Shown: piece after piece, positions 10,363 through 19,200 of the stretch
Position numbering within the stretch: position 1 is the stretch's first letter
Layout: every line of letters starts with the position of its first letter
Notes under the pieces: generated by a model
Database searches by the model: none
The model's input: the letters and a program-made list of their open reading frames with translations, nothing else
Told to the model about the DNA's origin: nothing
Source of the DNA: Edaphobacter bradus
Lineage (GTDB): Bacteria; Acidobacteriota; Terriglobia; Terriglobales; Acidobacteriaceae
Assembly (NCBI RefSeq): GCF_025685645.1
Contig: NZ_JAGSYF010000002.1
Coordinates: 1,178,907-1,242,906 of the forward strand
Reading direction: 5' to 3'
DNA length: 64,000 nucleotides
Program-made: the position numbers and the translations under genes

Positions 10363-10821
10363 TTACGTCGGGTTAGTCGGCGTATCGATGACAAGATCGA
10401 TATCGTCTACGCCGAGTGACTCGCCGCTTGCACTTCGTACCTCAAGCTTCGCGAGCGGTTTGTGATTCTTTGCATCCACGAGCCTGCTGTGCGTCTCGCC
10501 GGGGCAGAACATGAACTGCGCTCCCCACTGGCCCAACGCAACGAGCGTCGGCAATAGCGCTCTCCCTTTTTCGGTGAGTTTGTACTCCTGATAGGCGCTG
10601 CCGTCCGAGGCTGGGACGACCTGAAGCACGTCGGCTTCGACCAGCCGCTTCAGCCGCGCGCTCAGGATGTTCTTCGCCATGCCGAGCCTGCGCTGGAAGT
10701 CGGAGAAACGCTTCACTCCGCTCATGGCGTCGCGGACAATCAGCAGCGACCACCACTCGCCGATGACATCCAGCGACCGGGCCACCGGGCAAAAGCTGGT
10801 TTCATTCGACTTGTGCTTCAT
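10363..10821 (-). CDS. HxlR family transcriptional regulator
   Basis: A 152-residue winged-helix regulator. The HxlR signature is clear: C11-P-V-A-R-S-L-D-V-I-G-E-W-W-S-L-L-I-V-R-D, then RFSDFQRRLGMAKNILSARLKRLVEADVL and YQEYKLTEKGRALLPTLVALGQWG. The conserved Cys11 is the residue that senses electrophiles or quinones in several family members. It is transcribed away from an SDR oxidoreductase gene, the usual arrangement of a redox-responsive HxlR regulator and its target. The 112-bp gap between them holds an inverted repeat (10845-10865). Confidence 0.93.
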   Translation of the reverse strand: MKHKSNETSFCPVARSLDVIGEWWSLLIVRDAMSGVKRFSDFQRRLGMAKNILSARLKRLVEADVLQVVPASDGSAYQEYKLTEKGRALLPTLVALGQWGAQFMFCPGETHSRLVDAKNHKPLAKLEVRSASGESLGVDDIDLVIDTPTNPT

Positions 10822-10844
10822 AGCAACCTCATGGAGTCATTTTA

Positions 10845-10865
10845 TCAAGACTAGTTGCATCTTGA
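10845..10865. promoter_or_regulatory. Candidate HxlR operator
   Basis: TCAAGA (10845-10850) and TCTTGA (10860-10865) form a 6-9-6 inverted repeat in the divergent promoter region. Position and symmetry suit binding by a dimeric winged-helix regulator. The function is inferred from context only. Confidence 0.45.
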
Positions 10866-10933
10866 AACTACCTGCTTACATCAAAACCCTGGCTGCAAGA
10901 TTTCCAAGTAATCCTCAGGAGAGAAAAGACGCA

Positions 10934-11707
10934 ATGAGACTTCAAGGCAAAAAGGCATTTATCACCGGGGGCAATAGCGGTATCGGATTCGCGACGGCCA
11001 AGCTGTTCGTCGAAGAGGGGGCAGAGGTCTTCATTACTGGCCGCAACCAGGAGACGTTGGACGAGGCGGTCAAGCTGCTTGGTGCGAACGCACATGGCTT
11101 TCGCGCGGATGTGACTGACTCCGCCGCCCGCAAGCAGGTCTTCAAGCAGATCGCCGACCAGTTCGGCAGGCTGGATGTTGTCTTCGCCAATGCCGGTATT
11201 GGCGGCAATACTCCGGCGGGCACCACCACCGAAGAGCTTTTCGAACAGATCATCAGCACGAACCTCACTTCGGTTTTCTTCACCGTGCAGGACTCGCTGC
11301 CTTATCTCAATGAAGGCGCGTCGATCATCCTCAACGGCTCGGTCATCGGAACGCTGGGTCAGCCCGCTTATGCGGCCTACGCGGCTTCGAAGGCTGGTCT
11401 TCGCGCGCTGGCCCGGTCGCTCGCGGCCGATCTTTCTCCGCGAAGCATCCGGGTCAACGTTGTGGCTCCCGGAGCGACCAAGACTCCCATTTGGGGCCGC
11501 AATGGCCGCACGCAGGAACAGCTGAACGGACTCGAACAGCAACTCTCGAAGCTCATTCCGCTCGGCCGAATGGGCGAGGCCGAGGAGATCGCGAAGGCCG
11601 TGCTCTTTCTGGCCTCGGATGATTCCTCCTATGTGCAGGCCGTCGAACTGTTCGTCGATGGGGGCTTCACGGGAACGCCGTTTGGCGGAGCAGCCGGACG
11701 CCTATAA
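10934..11707 (+). CDS. SDR family NAD(P)-dependent oxidoreductase
   Basis: A 257-residue classical short-chain dehydrogenase. The cofactor-binding motif TGGNSGIG lies at the N-terminus, NAG in the fourth strand (FANAGIGGN), the catalytic Ser in IILNGSVIG, and the YxxxK pair in YAAYAASKAG. The C-terminus reads SSYVQAVELFVDGGFTG, as in this family. ATG 10934 (MRLQGKKAFITGG) is chosen by homology and an upstream CAGGAGAG; the open frame reaching back to 10667 runs through the HxlR gene and is ignored. It is probably controlled by the divergent HxlR protein. Substrate unknown. Confidence 0.93.
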   Translation: MRLQGKKAFITGGNSGIGFATAKLFVEEGAEVFITGRNQETLDEAVKLLGANAHGFRADVTDSAARKQVFKQIADQFGRLDVVFANAGIGGNTPAGTTTEELFEQIISTNLTSVFFTVQDSLPYLNEGASIILNGSVIGTLGQPAYAAYAASKAGLRALARSLAADLSPRSIRVNVVAPGATKTPIWGRNGRTQEQLNGLEQQLSKLIPLGRMGEAEEIAKAVLFLASDDSSYVQAVELFVDGGFTGTPFGGAAGRL

Positions 11708-11735
11708 TTCGCCATGACGAACCCTTTGCGAGAGG

Positions 11736-11755
11736 GCAGAAGTACTCTGCTTTTT
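11736..11755 (+). terminator. Weak terminator after the SDR gene
   Basis: GCAGA and TCTGC pair around a 5-nt loop and are followed by TTTTT. The stem is short, so this may be only a partial terminator. Confidence 0.4.
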
Positions 11756-11903
11756 CGGGTGCACTAAGGATCTCGGGCCCACCGCACTCCACACCCCTGC
11801 TACAAAGCGTGTAGTTATCACAACCGCATCTATTCCTGCTGGTGGACGCTCGCATGGAACAAATCTGTCTTTCGATTGAGGTAAACGCATAGGAGGAAGA
11901 AAC

Positions 11904-12821
11904 ATGGCAAATCCCATTCTGGTCACCGGCGCGGCGGGTCGCGTTGGCGCGGTAGGGCGCACGGTCACCGAACAGTTGTTGAAGCAAGGCAAAGCGGTGC
12001 GTGCGATGGTGCGAAAGGAAGACGAACGCGCGCAGGCGTTGCGTGACATGGGCGCGGAGGTCGTGGTCGGCAATCTGCTAGACCTCGATTCGATGCACAA
12101 GGCGATTGCCGGCGTCGAGACGATGTATTTCGGCATGTCGGTTTCGGATACCTACCTGGAGGCAACCGTCAATGCGGCGGCGGTGGCGAAGCATCACGGC
12201 GTGAAGGCGTTCATCAATATGTCGCAGATGACGCTCGCGCAGATGAGCATTACCGAAACCACCCCGAGCCCGCAGCACAAGCAGCACTGGCTCGCCGAGC
12301 AGGCGCTGAACTGGTCCGGTCTCCCCGTCGTACACGTGCGGCCCACAGTGCTTCTCGACGGCTTCTTCCTGATTCTCACTCCGGAGTCAGTCAAACAATC
12401 AAATCAGATCAAACTCCCGTTCGGCGACGGCAAGACTTCGCCGGTCTCGGTGGAAGACGTCTCACGTGTACTCGCCGCCCTTCTCGTCAATCCGCAGCCG
12501 CACATCGGCAAGACCTATCACCTGACCGGCCCGCAGTCCGAGAACATGCATTTCTATGCACAGGAGTATTCGAAGGCTCTTGGCCGCACCATCACCTTTC
12601 AGGACATTCCCGTCGAGCCGTGGCGCGACGCGCTGCTCAAACTCGGCTTGCCGGTTCACCTGGTGAACCACCTCGCGACGATGGCCGATCTGCACCGCGC
12701 GGGACGTTACGACCGGATGTCGGACGACGTGCTCACGCTAACGGGGCAAGGGCCGCTGAGCGTGCGGGAGTTCGTCAGTAAGAATGCCGCGACATTCAAC
12801 GCATCGGCAAAAGAGGCCTGA
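11904..12821 (+). CDS. NmrA family NAD(P)-binding oxidoreductase
   Basis: A 305-residue atypical SDR of the NmrA/HSCARG group, resembling NAD(P)H:quinone oxidoreductase type 2. It begins MANPILVTGAAGRVGAVGRTV, with a Gly-rich dinucleotide-binding loop, followed by VRAMVRKEDERA (the usual NADP-contacting Arg region), SMHKAIAGVETMYF, and a hydrophobic patch HVRPTVLLDGFF. Family members lack the YxxxK catalytic pair and act as reductases or redox sensors. A strong AGGAGGAAG ribosome site precedes ATG 11904. The leader sequence just before it is repeated at 12848-12890, after the gene. Confidence 0.88.
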   Translation: MANPILVTGAAGRVGAVGRTVTEQLLKQGKAVRAMVRKEDERAQALRDMGAEVVVGNLLDLDSMHKAIAGVETMYFGMSVSDTYLEATVNAAAVAKHHGVKAFINMSQMTLAQMSITETTPSPQHKQHWLAEQALNWSGLPVVHVRPTVLLDGFFLILTPESVKQSNQIKLPFGDGKTSPVSVEDVSRVLAALLVNPQPHIGKTYHLTGPQSENMHFYAQEYSKALGRTITFQDIPVEPWRDALLKLGLPVHLVNHLATMADLHRAGRYDRMSDDVLTLTGQGPLSVREFVSKNAATFNASAKEA

Positions 12822-12847
12822 GTGTCTGCGGATGCTCGCATTCAACA

Positions 12848-12916
12848 AAGCTGACTTTCGATTCAGGTGAATCGCACAGGAGGAAAGAACGCGGAGCAGC
12901 CGGACGCGGATAAATC
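12848..12916 (+). pseudogene. Scar of a lost paralogue: duplicated leader joined to an SDR gene end
   Basis: The first part (to about 12890) copies the leader before the NmrA gene (shared CTTTCGATT, AGGT, CGCA and AGGAGGAA blocks, compare 11840-11902). The second part (12891-12913) copies the end of the SDR gene at 11682-11707; read in frame it gives GAAGRG and a stop, against GGAAGRL and a stop in the intact gene. It looks like a tandem SDR copy whose body was deleted, leaving its ribosome site fused to its last codons. Confidence 0.55.
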
Positions 12917-12930
12917 CCATGCTGTCAGCA

Positions 12931-12958
12931 AAAAGATCGCGCCTAAGCGCGGTCTTTT
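12931..12958. terminator. Bidirectional terminator between NmrA gene and tal
   Basis: AAAAGATCGCGC (12931-12942) pairs with GCGCGGTCTTTT (12947-12958) with one wobble and a 4-nt loop. A-run and T-run flank the GC core on both sides, so it can terminate the rightward genes and the leftward tal gene, which stops at 12979. Confidence 0.8.
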
Positions 12959-12978
12959 GTCTTGAAGATTGTGGAAGG

Positions 12979-13974
12979 TTAGCGAGCAGTAGCCGGTTCG
13001 CCGATCTCGGAGAGCCGCTTCACAAGCGAGACCTCCAGGTCTTCGAGCGCCTTCGAGAAGCCTTCGATGCCTTCCTTCAGCTTGTCGCTCGCCATGCGGT
13101 CGGCGGCGTGCATCTTGTCGAAGGTGGCTTTGTCCATCGGAATCTTGTCGATATTCATGCTCTTCGCCTTCTCGGCGTCAAGCATGCGCTCGAGCGTTCC
13201 CTCGGTCGACTGGAGTTCGCCGAGCAGCTTGGGTGCGATGGTGAGCAGGTCGCAGCCGGCCAGCTCGATGATCTCGCCGGTGTTGCGGAAGCTCGCGCCC
13301 ATCACGACGGTCTTGTAGCCGAAGTGCTTGTAGTAGTTATAGATCTTCGTGACCGACTGGACGCCTGGGTCGTCGGCGCCGTGGTAGTCCTTGCCGGTGT
13401 CTTTCTTGTACCAGTCGAGGATGCGGCCGACGAAGGGCGAGATGAGGGTGACGCCGGCCTCGGCGGCGGCGACGGCCTGGTGCAGGCCGAAGAGCAGCGT
13501 CATGTTGCAGTGGATGCCTTCCTTCTCGAGGATCTCGGCGGCGCGGATGCCCTCCCACGTGGAGGCGAGTTTGATAAGGATGCGGTTGCGCGAGATTCCC
13601 GCCTTCTCGTATTGCGCGATGATGTCGCGGGCGGTCGCGATCGACTTCTCCGTGTCGTACGAGAGGCGGGCGTCGACCTCCGTGGAGACGCGGCCCGGGA
13701 TGATCTCGAGGATTTTCAGACCGAAGGCCACGGCAAGCGATTTGAAGGCTGCCGCAGCAACTTCCTTGTCCGACGCCTTCGGGCCGGATGACTCACGTGC
13801 CTGCTTGAGGACGTCATCGACGATCGATTGATACTGTGGCATCGCAGCAGCGGCTGCAATGAGTGAAGGATTCGTGGTCGAATCCTGCGGCCTGTATTGG
13901 TGGATAGAATTGATGTCGCCGGTATCAGAGACAACGGTGGTCATGCCACGAAGCTGTTCGAGTAACGATGCCAT
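12979..13974 (-). CDS. tal: Transaldolase
   Basis: A 331-residue cytoplasmic enzyme of the non-oxidative pentose phosphate pathway that moves a dihydroxyacetone unit between sugar phosphates. It has DSTTNPSLI near the start, [14 protein letters not shown], and the Schiff-base lysine in [12 protein letters not shown] (K135, equal to K132 of E. coli TalB). Further conserved stretches are [33 protein letters not shown] and the phosphate-binding [12 protein letters not shown]. Length and motifs place it in the TalB class rather than the short TalC class. It follows the FAH-family gene on the same strand after 77 bp. Confidence 0.97.
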   Translation of the reverse strand: MASLLEQLRGMTTVVSDTGDINSIHQYRPQDSTTNPSLIAAAAAMPQYQSIVDDVLKQARESSGPKASDKEVAAAAFKSLAVAFGLKILEIIPGRVSTEVDARLSYDTEKSIATARDIIAQYEKAGISRNRILIKLASTWEGIRAAEILEKEGIHCNMTLLFGLHQAVAAAEAGVTLISPFVGRILDWYKKDTGKDYHGADDPGVQSVTKIYNYYKHFGYKTVVMGASFRNTGEIIELAGCDLLTIAPKLLGELQSTEGTLERMLDAEKAKSMNIDKIPMDKATFDKMHAADRMASDKLKEGIEGFSKALEDLEVSLVKRLSEIGEPATAR

Positions 13975-14051
13975 TGTGTGCTCCTTCGCTGCTTTGATTT
14001 GATTTTAGCAAGCTCTGCCGGGTTGCGTTGCAATAGCTCCTCGCTGGAGGA

Positions 14052-14894
14052 TTACTCTGCTGTGAATGTGTTTCTAAGGACTCCGAGGCCGTCGATCTCG
14101 ACTTCGACGACGTCGCCGGGCTGGACGGGGCCGACTCCGGCGGGTGTGCCTGTCGGAATGATATCGCCTGGCTCCAGTGTAATGGCGGTGGAGATGTAGC
14201 GCAGCAGGAACGGGATGGAGAAGATCAGGTCGGCCGTCGAGCCGTGCTGTTTGACCTCGCCGTTGAGCCGTGTGGTGACGGTGACGGGTGTGCCGCCTGT
14301 CTCCTCTGGCCCGATGGGGTCGATCTCGTCCGGACCCTGCATAGCGACAATGGGGCCTACGGGGCAGAAGGTATCGAAGCCCTTGCCGCGGGTCCACTGA
14401 CCATCGCTCTTCTGGAGGTCGCGCGCGGTGACGTCGTTGGCGATGGTGTAGCCGCGGATGTAGGGGCGGACGTCCTCGCCGTGACCGAGCTTCGAGCAGC
14501 GGCGGCCGATGACGATGGCCAGCTCGCCCTCGTAGTCGACGCGTTTGGAGAGTGCGGGCATGCGGATGATGCCGTTGGAGGCGAGCAGCGACGATGGAGG
14601 CTTGAGGAAGAGCAGCGGTTCTTTGGGGACCTCGTTGCCGAGTTCGGCGGCGTGCTCGCGGTAGTTGCGGCCGATGCAGAGGATCTTCGAGGGCGTCACC
14701 GGCGCGAGAAGCTCGAGGCCGGCGAGCGGCGTTGGATGGAACTCTCCGGGAGGAGGCGCGAGACGGGCAGCAAGGTCTTCCGGCGGAGGCTCCATTGGGC
14801 GGACGGCCCAGACAATGCCTTCGCGAGCTTCCACAAGGGCATAGCGCGGGATACGGTCCGCTCCTTCAGTCGAGAGATATCGGCAGTACTTCAT
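14052..14894 (-). CDS. Fumarylacetoacetate hydrolase family protein
   Basis: A 280-residue metal-dependent enzyme of the FAH family, which cleaves C-C bonds in, or decarboxylates, acyl-pyruvate-type intermediates. The C-terminal FAH fold is complete: [31 protein letters not shown], the metal-binding [38 protein letters not shown] and [14 protein letters not shown]. The first 60 residues form the small N-terminal domain. Exact substrate cannot be told; ureidoglycolate, 2-oxohepta-enedioate and oxaloacetate are options within the family. It sits between the Fn3 lipoprotein gene (36 bp upstream) and tal. Confidence 0.9.
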   Translation of the reverse strand: MKYCRYLSTEGADRIPRYALVEAREGIVWAVRPMEPPPEDLAARLAPPPGEFHPTPLAGLELLAPVTPSKILCIGRNYREHAAELGNEVPKEPLLFLKPPSSLLASNGIIRMPALSKRVDYEGELAIVIGRRCSKLGHGEDVRPYIRGYTIANDVTARDLQKSDGQWTRGKGFDTFCPVGPIVAMQGPDEIDPIGPEETGGTPVTVTTRLNGEVKQHGSTADLIFSIPFLLRYISTAITLEPGDIIPTGTPAGVGPVQPGDVVEVEIDGLGVLRNTFTAE

Positions 14895-14930
14895 CTTGCT
14901 CCTTGGTGTGCAGTGCGGGAGGTTCCTGCT

Positions 14931-16049
14931 TCATTCCTGGTTCGCGGTCTCTTCGACCTCGTGGCTGGGCTGGCTCTCGTTTCCGGTTGTGTCGATGGCG
15001 GTCACGCGGTAGGTGTAGGCCTGGCCGCCGGTTGCGGTGCTGTCGGTGAACGCCGGGCCGACCACGGGGCTAGCCGTGAGCTTCTGCCATCCGGCGGCGG
15101 CGCGGCGGTAGACGAGGTATCCGGCGAGGTCGGTGTCGGGGAGCGGCTGCCAGGAAAGGTCGATCGATCCGGCGGCTTCGCCGGGTACGGCGGCTAGTCC
15201 CGCGGGCTGCTGCGGCGGGAAGGTGTCGGCGATGCGGACGGTGACAGCGCCGGAGGGGGCGCTGCGCAGCTCAACGGTGTGGCCTTCGAATGTGACGGAA
15301 CGGACCCGCTGGGCGCGGTAGCTGTAGGTCTCGGTCTTGCGCGCGGTGCGGTCGAGCGTTCCGCCGCGGTCGGAGACGTCCTTCGGGGTCTGGAGGCGGA
15401 GGCTGGCGGGCTCGTCGGGGCTTAGCCGCAGCGGAGACTTCGGGGCTGCGGGCTTCGCTGGTGTTCCGGTCTTGCTGAAGGCAGGCGGCAGCGTGCGCTC
15501 AAGCTCGACCCATGAGGCGGAGGCTGGCTGAGGCTGCCACTCGATGGTGGCTCCCTCGCGCGAGGGCTCCGCGCGGAGGCCTTCGACCGGCGCCGGCGCG
15601 GCTCCGGCTGCGGCGTAGGCCGGGTGCGACGGGCCGGCGGCGCGGTCGTTCGCGTTGAAGATCTGCACCTGGTAGGCGATCAGCGTTTCTGGGTCGGAGG
15701 TCAGGGCTGCGGGCAGCGCGTCGGTTGCCTGCGAAGGGCCGGGCTTGACGTGCAGCCGCGTCACGGGAGTGCAGATGGGGTGTGGCCGCGTGGGAGCCGT
15801 CTCCCGGCAGATCTGCGCGGTCAGCGGGCCTTTGACGCCGAGGCCGTCGGTGGTGTTCGAGGGCGTCGTCCAGCGGAGATTCACCTCGTCGCCGACGCGC
15901 TCGGCGGCGAGGTCGGTGACGGTCCTGGCGAGGTTCAGCGATGGCGGCCGCGGCGGTCCGGGGCTGGCGCAGGCCGCGAGAAAGGGCAGCAGAAGAGTGG
16001 CCGGGCCGATGGCCATCCAGTACCTGCGGTGAGGCGGTGAAGTCATCAT
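14931..16049 (-). CDS. Fibronectin type III domain lipoprotein
   Basis: A 372-residue predicted lipoprotein. The signal peptide ends in the lipobox LAAC (C27), followed by a Pro-rich linker. Fn3-like repeats follow: about residues 40-130 (VTDLAAERVGDEVNLRWTTP), about 150-280 (VEGLRAEPSREGATIEWQP) and about 285-365 (PAGLAAVPGEAAGSIDLSWQPLPDTDLAGYLVYRR with YTYRVTAIDTTGNES). Such proteins are anchored in the envelope and bind partners or polysaccharide; the function here is unknown. It heads a leftward three-gene run with the FAH-family gene and tal, possibly by chance rather than shared function. Confidence 0.85.
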   Translation of the reverse strand: MMTSPPHRRYWMAIGPATLLLPFLAACASPGPPRPPSLNLARTVTDLAAERVGDEVNLRWTTPSNTTDGLGVKGPLTAQICRETAPTRPHPICTPVTRLHVKPGPSQATDALPAALTSDPETLIAYQVQIFNANDRAAGPSHPAYAAAGAAPAPVEGLRAEPSREGATIEWQPQPASASWVELERTLPPAFSKTGTPAKPAAPKSPLRLSPDEPASLRLQTPKDVSDRGGTLDRTARKTETYSYRAQRVRSVTFEGHTVELRSAPSGAVTVRIADTFPPQQPAGLAAVPGEAAGSIDLSWQPLPDTDLAGYLVYRRAAAGWQKLTASPVVGPAFTDSTATGGQAYTYRVTAIDTTGNESQPSHEVEETANQE

Positions 16050-16262
16050 TGCCAGCCTAGCATTGTCAGCGAGTCGGGAGTCAGCAAGTCAGGGAGGTGT
16101 TGGCTGCGGGGCTGTGAGTCCCCCGCCTGTTGGGGAACTGACGGCTCAGAGCTATCTGAAGCCCTGTTCACTGATATGCGGAAAGATGAGAGACCTCTTA
16201 TCGCTTCTGGGGCGGGTATGGTTTTTAATCTGCATTCGATGTTGACGCAAGCGGATTGAGCC

Positions 16263-19200
16263 TTGAGCATCGAGGCAGACATCAGCAGAGCCGCACACGT
16301 GTCTTCAATGGGCCCGAACTCTTCCCTTCCAATAGAATCTCGCCGTTGCTGCGCCGCATTGGCGCGGCTGGTTGCGCTGATGGTTTGCGGGTTGGCTGCG
16401 TCTGCGTGGGGGCAGTCGCCGCAGATGGGGACGGGGGTTGAAGGTCAGGCAGCGGTGAGAACTGCGGCTCCGGCTCAGCGGGCGCAACGGTTTCTCCGCG
16501 GGCGCACGATGGCGAATGCGGCGCCGGGCGCGCAGGCGCTGATGGAGGCGCGGGCGCAGCATGCGATGCTGCTGAGTCAGCAGAGGCTTCAGCCTCGGCT
16601 TACGGGGTTGGGTGCGGCGTGGCAGGCGGTGGGGCCGGGGCAGGTGGCGAGCCTCAATTACGGCAATGTGACTGGGAGGGTGACCTCGGTTGCGATCGAT
16701 CCGGCGGATGCCTCGGGGAACACGGTGTATGTAGGGACGACGGGCGGGGGAGTGTGGAAGTCGACCAATGCGGCGGGGCCTGCGGGGAGTGTGACGTTTT
16801 CTCCGCTGACCGATACGCTGCCGGTCTTCAGCGCGAATGCGGGGACGGCGGCGATTCCTTCGCTGAGCATCGGCGCCCTGAGCGTGGCTAACGGCGTGAT
16901 GCTCGCGGGGACGGGCGATCCAAACGATGCGACGGACTCGTTTTATGGCAGCGGCCTGCTGCGCTCGGTCGATGGCGGCGTGACGTGGACGCTGATACGG
17001 AATGCGGCGGGCGGGGCGAGCAGCTACAGCTTCGTGGGGCTGGGCCTTGCGGGATTTGCCTGGAGCACCGCATCACCGGGGACGGTGGTGGCGGCGGTGT
17101 CGCAGGCGGCTGAAGGCGTGCTGGTGAATGCGGTGAACGGGACGGACAGCGTGATGGGGCTGTACTACTCGACGGACTCCGGCGCGACGTGGCAGATGGG
17201 CGTGCTCGTGGATGGCAGCGCGACAGTGCAGACTCCACTCCCGACGGGCGGGAACCATGGAGGCAATGCGGCAACGGCGGTGGCGTGGAATCCGGTGCGG
17301 CAGAGGTTCTATGCGGCGGTGAGGTACCACGGGTACTACGAGTCGGTCGATGGTGTGACGTGGACGCGGCTGACGCAGCAGCCGGGGACGGGGCTGACAA
17401 TGGCGGCGTGTCCGTCGAATCCGGAGCTGGCGGGTAGCCCGGGGTGCCCGATCTTTCGCGGGGCGCTGGCGGTCGAGCCGGTGACAGGAGACATGTTCGC
17501 CCTGACGGTGGATGGCGGGAATCTAGATCAGGGGCTCTGGCAGGACGTGTGTGCTTCGACGGGGTCGGGGTGTACCGGGAATGTGGCGTTCGGGAAGCGG
17601 CTGAACTCGGCGGCGCTGGAGGCAGGCGGTGGGAGCACGGCGATTCTGCAGGGCGACTATGATCTTGGACTGGCGGCGGTGCGAGTAGGGTCGGGAGGAG
17701 CGCAGGATACGCTGCTGTATGCGGGGACGGTGGACCTTTATCGCTGCTCGCTGGCGGCGGGATGCGTGTTGCGGAATACGACGAATGCGCTGAACGGGTG
17801 TGCGGCTCCGGCGAAGGTGGCTCCGGCGCAGCATGCGATTGCCACGATGGCGACGGCGGGGCAGCCGCTGGTATTTGTGGGGAACGATGGCGGGCTTTGG
17901 CGGTCGGTCGATGGAGTGAACGAGTCGGGGACGCCGTGCTCGGCTACGGACGCGAGTCACTTTGACAATCTGAACGGCGGTCTGGGGTCGCTGGCGCAGG
18001 TGGTGAGCTTTGCACAGGACCCGGTGAGTCCGGGGACGTTGCTGGTGGGGCTGGGCGCGATTGGTACTGCGGCGACGGGTTCTGCGGCGGCGAGAGGGGC
18101 GTGGCCGCAGGTCTCGGCGGGCGAGGGCGGGCTGGTGGCGATCGACCCAAGTGCGCCGTCGCAGTGGTATGTTTCGACGGCGGCGGGAGTGAGCATCCGG
18201 CAGTGCTCGAACGGGAGCGGGTGCGGGGCGGCTGACTTTGCGGGGGCTCCGACCATTGGGGCGGCGCAGGTGGATGAGGACGCATCGGCGATTGATGCTC
18301 CGTGGATGCTCGATCCGGCGCTGGACTCGGATGTGATTGTAGGGACGTGCAGGGTTTGGCGCGGGCCGGCGGGGAGCGGGGTGCTGTGGTCGGGGTCGAA
18401 CGCGATCAGCAGGCTGCTGGGCGGGACTCGAGGGACGGCGTGCGGGACGGGGAATCCGGTGCTGCGGTCGCTGACGGCCGGAGGCGCGGTGAGCGGGGCG
18501 ACGGCGCCGCAGAATGCGGGGTCGCAGGTAATCTACGCAGGGATGGCCGGGGCGCTGGATGGCGGTGGGAGCGCAGGCGGGCATCTGTTTGGGACGAAGA
18601 ACGCGGGAACGGCGGGCAGCGCGACGGCGTGGACGGACCTGGCGGCCTCGCCGGTGAGCAACGATGCGGCGGACCAGGGAGTGTTCAATCCGGGTGGGTT
18701 TGATGTGTCGTCGATTGCGGTGGATGGACACGATGCGACGGGCGGGACGGTATATGCGACGGTCATGGGGTTTTCGGGGAACGGGGTTAATGCGCCCAAA
18801 GTCTACCGCTCGGCGGATGCGGGGGCGCACTGGACGAATATCACGAGCAATCTGCCGAATGCTCCGGCAAACAGCGTGGTCGTGGACCCGAATGATGCCA
18901 ATACGGTGTACGTGGCGATGGACACTGGGGTTTATGTAACTACACAAGTTATAAGTTGTTCGATGGCGAACTGCTGGAGCGTTTATGGGACGGGGCTGCC
19001 GAATGCTCCGGTAGTGGAACTCGCGGCGGCGCAGGGGATGGCCACGGGGGATGGGCGTGCGGGCGAGCTGCGGGCGGGGACGTATGGGCGCGGAATCTGG
19101 GAGATTCCACTGCTGACGGCGGCGACGGCGGCGCAGCCGGGGATGACAGTGAGTCCGGGGTCGCTGAGCTTTGCGAGTCAGGCGGTGGGGACCGCGAGCG

